From Buchnera aphidicola (Chaitophorus sp. 3695) (GTDB lineage Bacteria > Pseudomonadota > Gammaproteobacteria > Enterobacterales > Enterobacteriaceae): 64,000 bases of DNA. The DNA lies in NCBI RefSeq assembly GCF_964058985.1, contig NZ_OZ060379.1, forward strand, positions 248,001 through 312,000, written 5' to 3'. This document shows positions 59,791 through 64,000 of this stretch, piece after piece. Position 1 is the stretch's first letter. Each line of letters begins with the position of its first letter. Under the pieces are notes generated by a model that saw only the letters and a program-made list of their open reading frames with translations, had not been told where the DNA came from and searched no databases. A program made the translations under genes and the position numbers.

Positions 59791-60765
59791 TTATTTGTTT
59801 TTGAACGTATGATTAAAATTATATTTATTATACAAATCTTTTTTTATTAGTCTATAAGGATATAAAAATATCTGACATCTTATTTTTCCTAAACCAATAA
59901 AGTTTTTTTTAGTATTCATAATACAAATTAATCCATTTTGATATTTAGTAAATAATTTTATAAATTGTCCATTTTGAATAATTAAAGTGTCTTTTAAACT
60001 AATGTAAATTTTATTAAAATTAGAAACTATAGAATCAATAGGAATTAGTAACTTTTTAAGTTTGTCAAAAAAAATTTTCTTAGATTTTTTAAAGTACTTA
60101 TTTTTAAAAAAATTTAATTGATCTAAAGTTATTGATGAATGACAAGAATAAGATGATACTCGCATTCTTCTTAAAAAAATTACATGTGCTCCACATTTCA
60201 AAAAATTACCTAAATCATTAATAATAGAACGAATGTATGTTCCAGACGAGCAAGAAATTTCTAATTCTACAATATTTTTACTTCTATATAAACTATTTAA
60301 CTTATAAATTTTAACAGGACGAGCTTTTAAAGGCACTTGAATTCCTTTTCTAGCATATTGATACAATCTTATTCCTTTATATTTAATGGCTGAAAAAATA
60401 GGAGGAATTTGAAGTATATTTCCTCTTAATCTATCCAATGCAAGCCAATATTGATTAGAACTAAACCTAGCGCTAATAACATTTTTTATTTCTCCATAAG
60501 AATCTGCAGTTGAAGTTTTTTCACCTAATTTTGCAATTACTCTATATTGCTTATTAGATTTGATTAAATATTTAGAAAATTTTGTTGCTTCTCCAAAACA
60601 AATTGGAAGTATTCCTGTAGCTAAAGGATCTAAAGATCCAGTATGACCTGCTTTTTTCGCTAAAAATATTTTTTTTGTAATCTGTAATGCCTGATTCGAA
60701 GAAATTCCAGTAGGTTTATCTAATAAAAAAACTCCATGAATATTTCTTAAATTATTAGAAACCAT
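59791..60765 (-). CDS. truB: tRNA pseudouridine-55 synthase TruB
   Basis: TruB makes pseudouridine 55 in the T loop of nearly all tRNAs. It has 324 residues (E. coli 314). The N-terminal GVFLLDKPTGISSNQAL and the catalytic aspartate in HTGSLDPLATGILP (near residue 48) are intact, as are RLRGNILQIPP and CSSGTYIRSI. The PUA-like C-terminal region (about 250-324) is weakly conserved. It is between rbfA and rpsO, as in E. coli. Confidence 0.97.
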   Translation of the reverse strand: MVSNNLRNIHGVFLLDKPTGISSNQALQITKKIFLAKKAGHTGSLDPLATGILPICFGEATKFSKYLIKSNKQYRVIAKLGEKTSTADSYGEIKNVISARFSSNQYWLALDRLRGNILQIPPIFSAIKYKGIRLYQYARKGIQVPLKARPVKIYKLNSLYRSKNIVELEISCSSGTYIRSIINDLGNFLKCGAHVIFLRRMRVSSYSCHSSITLDQLNFFKNKYFKKSKKIFFDKLKKLLIPIDSIVSNFNKIYISLKDTLIIQNGQFIKLFTKYQNGLICIMNTKKNFIGLGKIRCQIFLYPYRLIKKDLYNKYNFNHTFKNK

Positions 60766-60805
60766 TTATATTTTTCATTATAACTAATATATTAAAAAAA
60801 ATAAA

Positions 60806-61156
60806 TTATTGTAATGTTTTTAATAAATTAGATATTTTATTTCCTTCTATATAAGAGCAATCATCTATAAAAACTAATTGAGGAACAATTCTTAATTTTA
60901 AATTTTTTCCTAATAAAAATCGTATGTAAGAAGATGCCTGATTTAAAATTTTTATAGAAGATGTTTTTAAATTATTATTAATTTTATTCACACTAACATA
61001 AATTTTAGCATAAGATAAATCTTTAGAAATTATAACATCTAAAATAGTAGAAAATTGATTTAATCTAGGATCATGAAGAAATTTTTGAATAATATAAGAA
61101 ATTTCTTTTTTGATTTCTTGAGATATTCTATTTAATCTATAAATGTTTTTATACAC
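60806..61156 (-). CDS. rbfA: Ribosome-binding factor A
   Basis: RbfA is a KH-fold protein needed for late 30S maturation and 16S 5'-end processing, especially in the cold. It has 116 residues (E. coli 133); the disordered C-terminal tail is trimmed. The N-terminus RLNRISQEIKKEISYIIQ and the core KIYVSVN and RIVPQLVFIDD are family-typical. It lies between infB and truB in the conserved order. Confidence 0.95.
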   Translation of the reverse strand: MYKNIYRLNRISQEIKKEISYIIQKFLHDPRLNQFSTILDVIISKDLSYAKIYVSVNKINNNLKTSSIKILNQASSYIRFLLGKNLKLRIVPQLVFIDDCSYIEGNKISNLLKTLQ

Positions 61157-61207
61157 TATTTCATTCTTTCCAAAATTTATTTAAAAATTTTTATTTAATA
61201 AAGTTTA

Positions 61208-63370
61208 CTATAATTTTTTAATTTTTTTAATTTTATATACTTCTATTATATCATTAACACGAATATCATTATAGTTCTTTATTCCAATACCGCACTCAGT
61301 TCCATTTCTAACTTTTTTAACATCTTCTTTAAAACGTCTTATTGATTCTAATTCTCCTTCATAAATTACTATATGATCTCTTAAAATTTTAATAGGATGT
61401 TTTCTTTTAATTAATCCTTCAGTTACCATACATCCTGCAATAAAACCAAATTTTGGAGATTTAAAAATACTTCTTACCTCTGCTAATCCAATAACTTCTT
61501 GTTTATATTCTGGAGACAACATACCATACATAGAAGATTTAAGTTCATTAATTAAATTATATATAACAGAGTAATATCTTAAATCTAAATTTTCTTTTTT
61601 AATAATTTTTTTAGCAGAAATATCTGCACGTACATTAAATCCTATAATAATTGAATGTGATGTATGTGCTAAATATGCATCTGTTTCATTAATTCTACCA
61701 ACATTTGCACTAATAATATTTATATTTACTTCTTTATGAGATAATTTTTTAATAGCAGAAGAAATAGCTTCTAAAGATCCTTTAGAATTAGATTTCAAAA
61801 TAATATTTAATTCTGAAACATTTTTTTTATTAATATTATCAAATAAATTTTCTAAATTAATTTTCTTTTGTTTAGAAAAAAATTTTTGTTTATATTTTTC
61901 TTTTCTATATAATGCAACTTCTTTAGCTTTTTTTTCATTACGTACTACAGTTAAAATATCTCCTGAAACAGGTAAACCAGATAATCCTAATATTTCTACT
62001 GGAATAGAAGGTCCTACTTTTAAAAGATCTTTTTTATGCTCATTTTTGATAGATTTAATTTTACCATATTCTAATCCACATAGCACTATATCTCCTTTTT
62101 TTAATTCACCCTCTTTAATTATAATATTTGATACTATTCCTCGACCTTTTGCAAGAAAAGATTCTATTACAATTCCTGTAGCCATTCCTTTTGAATAAGT
62201 AGATAATTCTAAAATTTCAGATTGTAATAATATACTATTTAATAGAGTTTTAATTCCTTTTTTTAATTTTACAGAAATTTTAACAAAAATATTTTCTCCA
62301 CCTAATTCTTCAGGTAAAATATTATATTTCATTAATTCATTATTAATTTTTTCAAGATTAATATTATTTTTATCAATTTTATTAATCGCAACGATAATAG
62401 GAACTTTAGCAAATTGTGCATGTTGAATGGCTTCAATAGTTTGAGGCATCACTCCATCATCTGCTGCAATTATTAAAACTACAATATCAGTAATTTGAGC
62501 TCCTCGCGCGCGCATAGAAGTAAAAGCTGCATGCCCTGGAGTATCTAAAAAAGTAATTTTTTTATTATTTATTACAACATGATAAGCTCCTATACTTTGG
62601 GTAATACCTCCTTTTTCTTTTAAAGCCATAGAAGTTTTACGAATACAATCTAATAAAGAAGTTTTTCCATGATCTACATGACCCATAACAGTCACAATTG
62701 GGGGTCTTAAAATTTTTTCTTTAGATATATCAAATTTTCTATCTTTTATAATAGATTTTTCTAAAAAGTTTTTATGAATTAGTTTTACTTGAAATCCCAT
62801 TTCTTCAGAAATAAGTTGAGCTAGATCTAATTTTAAAGATTGATTTATAGAAAGATTAATACCTGCATCGGACATTTTTTGAATTACTATAGAATTTTTT
62901 ATACCCATTTTATTAGATAATTCTATGACAGTTATTTTATCAAAAATAGTAATTTTTTTATTTATAATATTTTTAGGTTTATGAAAAACTTGTTTTAAAA
63001 AATTTTTTTGAATATTTTGTTGTGAATATTTAAAATTTTTTTTAAATCTAGTAGAAATATTATAATATTTTTTTGTTTTTATAAAATTTTTTTTTAATTT
63101 ATCTTTTATATTTAATTCTGATTTAAAATTTTTTATATTTTTTTTTTTTTTATTAAAAAAAGAATCTTTTTTGTATATATTTTTTTTTTTTAAGAAAGAT
63201 TTTTTTGATTGAGCATTTTTTTTACTAAATTTAAAATCATTTTTATTTTTTTTTTTTGAACTATTCAAAACTTTTTTAAAGACAGATTTTTTGTTCTTAA
63301 ATGAAGGTTTTTTATCAACATTATATATATATTTTTTTTTTATATCTTTTTTAAAATCTTTTTTTCTCAT
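61208..63370 (-). CDS. infB: Translation initiation factor IF-2
   Basis: IF-2 is the GTPase that brings fMet-tRNA to the 30S subunit. It has 720 residues (E. coli 890). The first 138 residues are a Lys/Asn/Phe-rich low-complexity stretch in place of the long N-terminal domain. An IF2N-like segment (about 142-195) precedes the G domain with GHVDHGKTS (230-238), DTPGHAAF and NKIDKNN. C-terminal beta-barrel and fMet-binding domains are intact (the sequence ends [14 protein letters not shown]). It is downstream of nusA, as in E. coli. Confidence 0.98.
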   Translation of the reverse strand: MRKKDFKKDIKKKYIYNVDKKPSFKNKKSVFKKVLNSSKKKNKNDFKFSKKNAQSKKSFLKKKNIYKKDSFFNKKKKNIKNFKSELNIKDKLKKNFIKTKKYYNISTRFKKNFKYSQQNIQKNFLKQVFHKPKNIINKKITIFDKITVIELSNKMGIKNSIVIQKMSDAGINLSINQSLKLDLAQLISEEMGFQVKLIHKNFLEKSIIKDRKFDISKEKILRPPIVTVMGHVDHGKTSLLDCIRKTSMALKEKGGITQSIGAYHVVINNKKITFLDTPGHAAFTSMRARGAQITDIVVLIIAADDGVMPQTIEAIQHAQFAKVPIIVAINKIDKNNINLEKINNELMKYNILPEELGGENIFVKISVKLKKGIKTLLNSILLQSEILELSTYSKGMATGIVIESFLAKGRGIVSNIIIKEGELKKGDIVLCGLEYGKIKSIKNEHKKDLLKVGPSIPVEILGLSGLPVSGDILTVVRNEKKAKEVALYRKEKYKQKFFSKQKKINLENLFDNINKKNVSELNIILKSNSKGSLEAISSAIKKLSHKEVNINIISANVGRINETDAYLAHTSHSIIIGFNVRADISAKKIIKKENLDLRYYSVIYNLINELKSSMYGMLSPEYKQEVIGLAEVRSIFKSPKFGFIAGCMVTEGLIKRKHPIKILRDHIVIYEGELESIRRFKEDVKKVRNGTECGIGIKNYNDIRVNDIIEVYKIKKIKKL

Positions 63371-63571
63371 TTTTTCTCTTATTTATTTAGTTTAAAAAAT
63401 ACAATAACTTTACGAATTAATTATTTTTATCTATTTTTTTATTAATATAATATTTTTTATTAATTTAATTACTTTAAAAAAAAAAATAAGAAATACATAT
63501 TATATAATAATATTTTACATGTATTTTTTTTTAATTCCAAACAAATTATGAAAAATTTATAATATGATGAA

Positions 63572-64000
63572 TTATTTATTAAACCAACAAATATTTCTTG
63601 CAGACATGATAAATTCTCCTATTTTTTTAGAACTTAATTCTTGAATATCTAATAAATCACTTATACTTTGATTAGCTAAATCTTCTATAGTATATATTTT
63701 ATGTTGAAAGAACTTAGATACAATAGATTCATTCATACCTTTTATATTCAGCATTTGTTCTTTTAAAAAAATAAGATTTTTTGGTTTTTCAAAATTTTTA
63801 GATGTTAATGATAATGCTTGTTTTGCACGTTCTTTTATTGATAAAAATAATTCTTTATTCATATTAGTTTTTTTTAAAAAAATATTTTCAGGAATTGATA
63901 ATATCTCTTCAATTGTTTTAATATTATTTTTAAAGAACAAAGAAAAAGTTTTTTTATCAATATTTAAACATTTTTTAAAAATTTGATAAGTTTTGTTTTG
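63572..64000 (-). CDS. nusA: Transcription termination/antitermination factor NusA, 3' part (runs off the window)
   Basis: The last 142 codons of nusA are present. They cover both acidic repeats of the C-terminal domain: FFKNNIKTIEEILSIPENIF aligns with the first helix-hairpin-helix region and KIYTIEDLANQSISDLLDI with the second, and the protein ends FIMSARNICWFNK, close to the E. coli end. The frame is open to base 64000 with residues that also match NusA (CLNIDKKTFS), so the gene continues beyond the edge. It is first in the nusA-infB-rbfA-truB-rpsO-pnp-deaD order, 201 bases before infB. Confidence 0.95.
   Translation of the reverse strand, partial: QNKTYQIFKKCLNIDKKTFSLFFKNNIKTIEEILSIPENIFLKKTNMNKELFLSIKERAKQALSLTSKNFEKPKNLIFLKEQMLNIKGMNESIVSKFFQHKIYTIEDLANQSISDLLDIQELSSKKIGEFIMSARNICWFNK

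Overview
The window is a stretch of a very AT-rich, gene-dense chromosome of a reduced gammaproteobacterial endosymbiont, almost certainly a Buchnera aphidicola (aphid symbiont) lineage. The evidence is the strong A/T bias with long poly(A)/poly(T) runs, Lys/Asn/Ile-rich proteins that align nearly end to end with Escherichia coli orthologues, E. coli-like local gene order with blocks missing, and no mobile elements, phage genes or CRISPR arrays. I cannot name the aphid host. About 57 genes were recognised, and nearly all have clear E. coli orthologues.

Layout. 1-9.4 kb: the 5' part of mfd, then gapA, fldA, phrB-ybgI, sucA-sucB and gpmA. 9.4-17.7 kb: pfkA, facing a minus-strand run serS-serC-aroA-cmk-rpsA-tpiA. 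17.9-21 kb: trxB, infA, aspS. 21.7-29 kb: pykA divergent from zwf, then htpX, cspC, yoaE, tsaB. 29-32 kb: minCDE (minus) divergent from rsmC. 32.2-32.8 kb: three tRNAs (Leu-UAA and Cys-GCA minus, Ser-UGA plus). 33-37.6 kb: the odd part of the window, with an OmpA-type barrel, a 1.4 kb empty stretch, a FlgK-like remnant and a truncated RNase E. 37.7-45.4 kb: rluC, rpmF, fabD, fabG, acpP, tmk, holB, a frameshifted tatD, ptsG, hinT. 45.7-52.5 kb (minus): ompF, asnS, trhO, valS. 53-54.9 kb: argI, ridA. 55-64 kb (minus): nusA (cut by the window edge), infB, rbfA, truB, rpsO, pnp, deaD in E. coli order.

Working together. Glucose enters through PtsG and is handled by PfkA, TpiA, GapA, GpmA and PykA, with Zwf opening the pentose phosphate route. 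SucAB is a two-gene 2-oxoglutarate dehydrogenase core. AroA, SerC and ArgI belong to amino-acid synthesis and a short fab cluster to fatty-acid synthesis. The rest is mainly translation, RNA processing and decay, division-site placement and envelope.

Most noteworthy: (i) an open 309-codon frame that aligns with the middle of the hook-filament junction protein FlgK, next to rne exactly where E. coli has the end of its flgA-L block, with every other flagellar gene of that block missing; (ii) an OmpA barrel with about 105 residues inserted in one surface loop and no peptidoglycan-binding domain; (iii) an RNase E that stops just before the zinc-link; (iv) tatD split by an 11-A run that polymerase slippage could repair; (v) a consensus-like promoter and about 280 nt leader in front of deaD; (vi) a phosphofructokinase with Asn in place of a conserved Mg-ATP Asp. 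Length and family comparisons come from memory of the E. coli proteins, not from a search.
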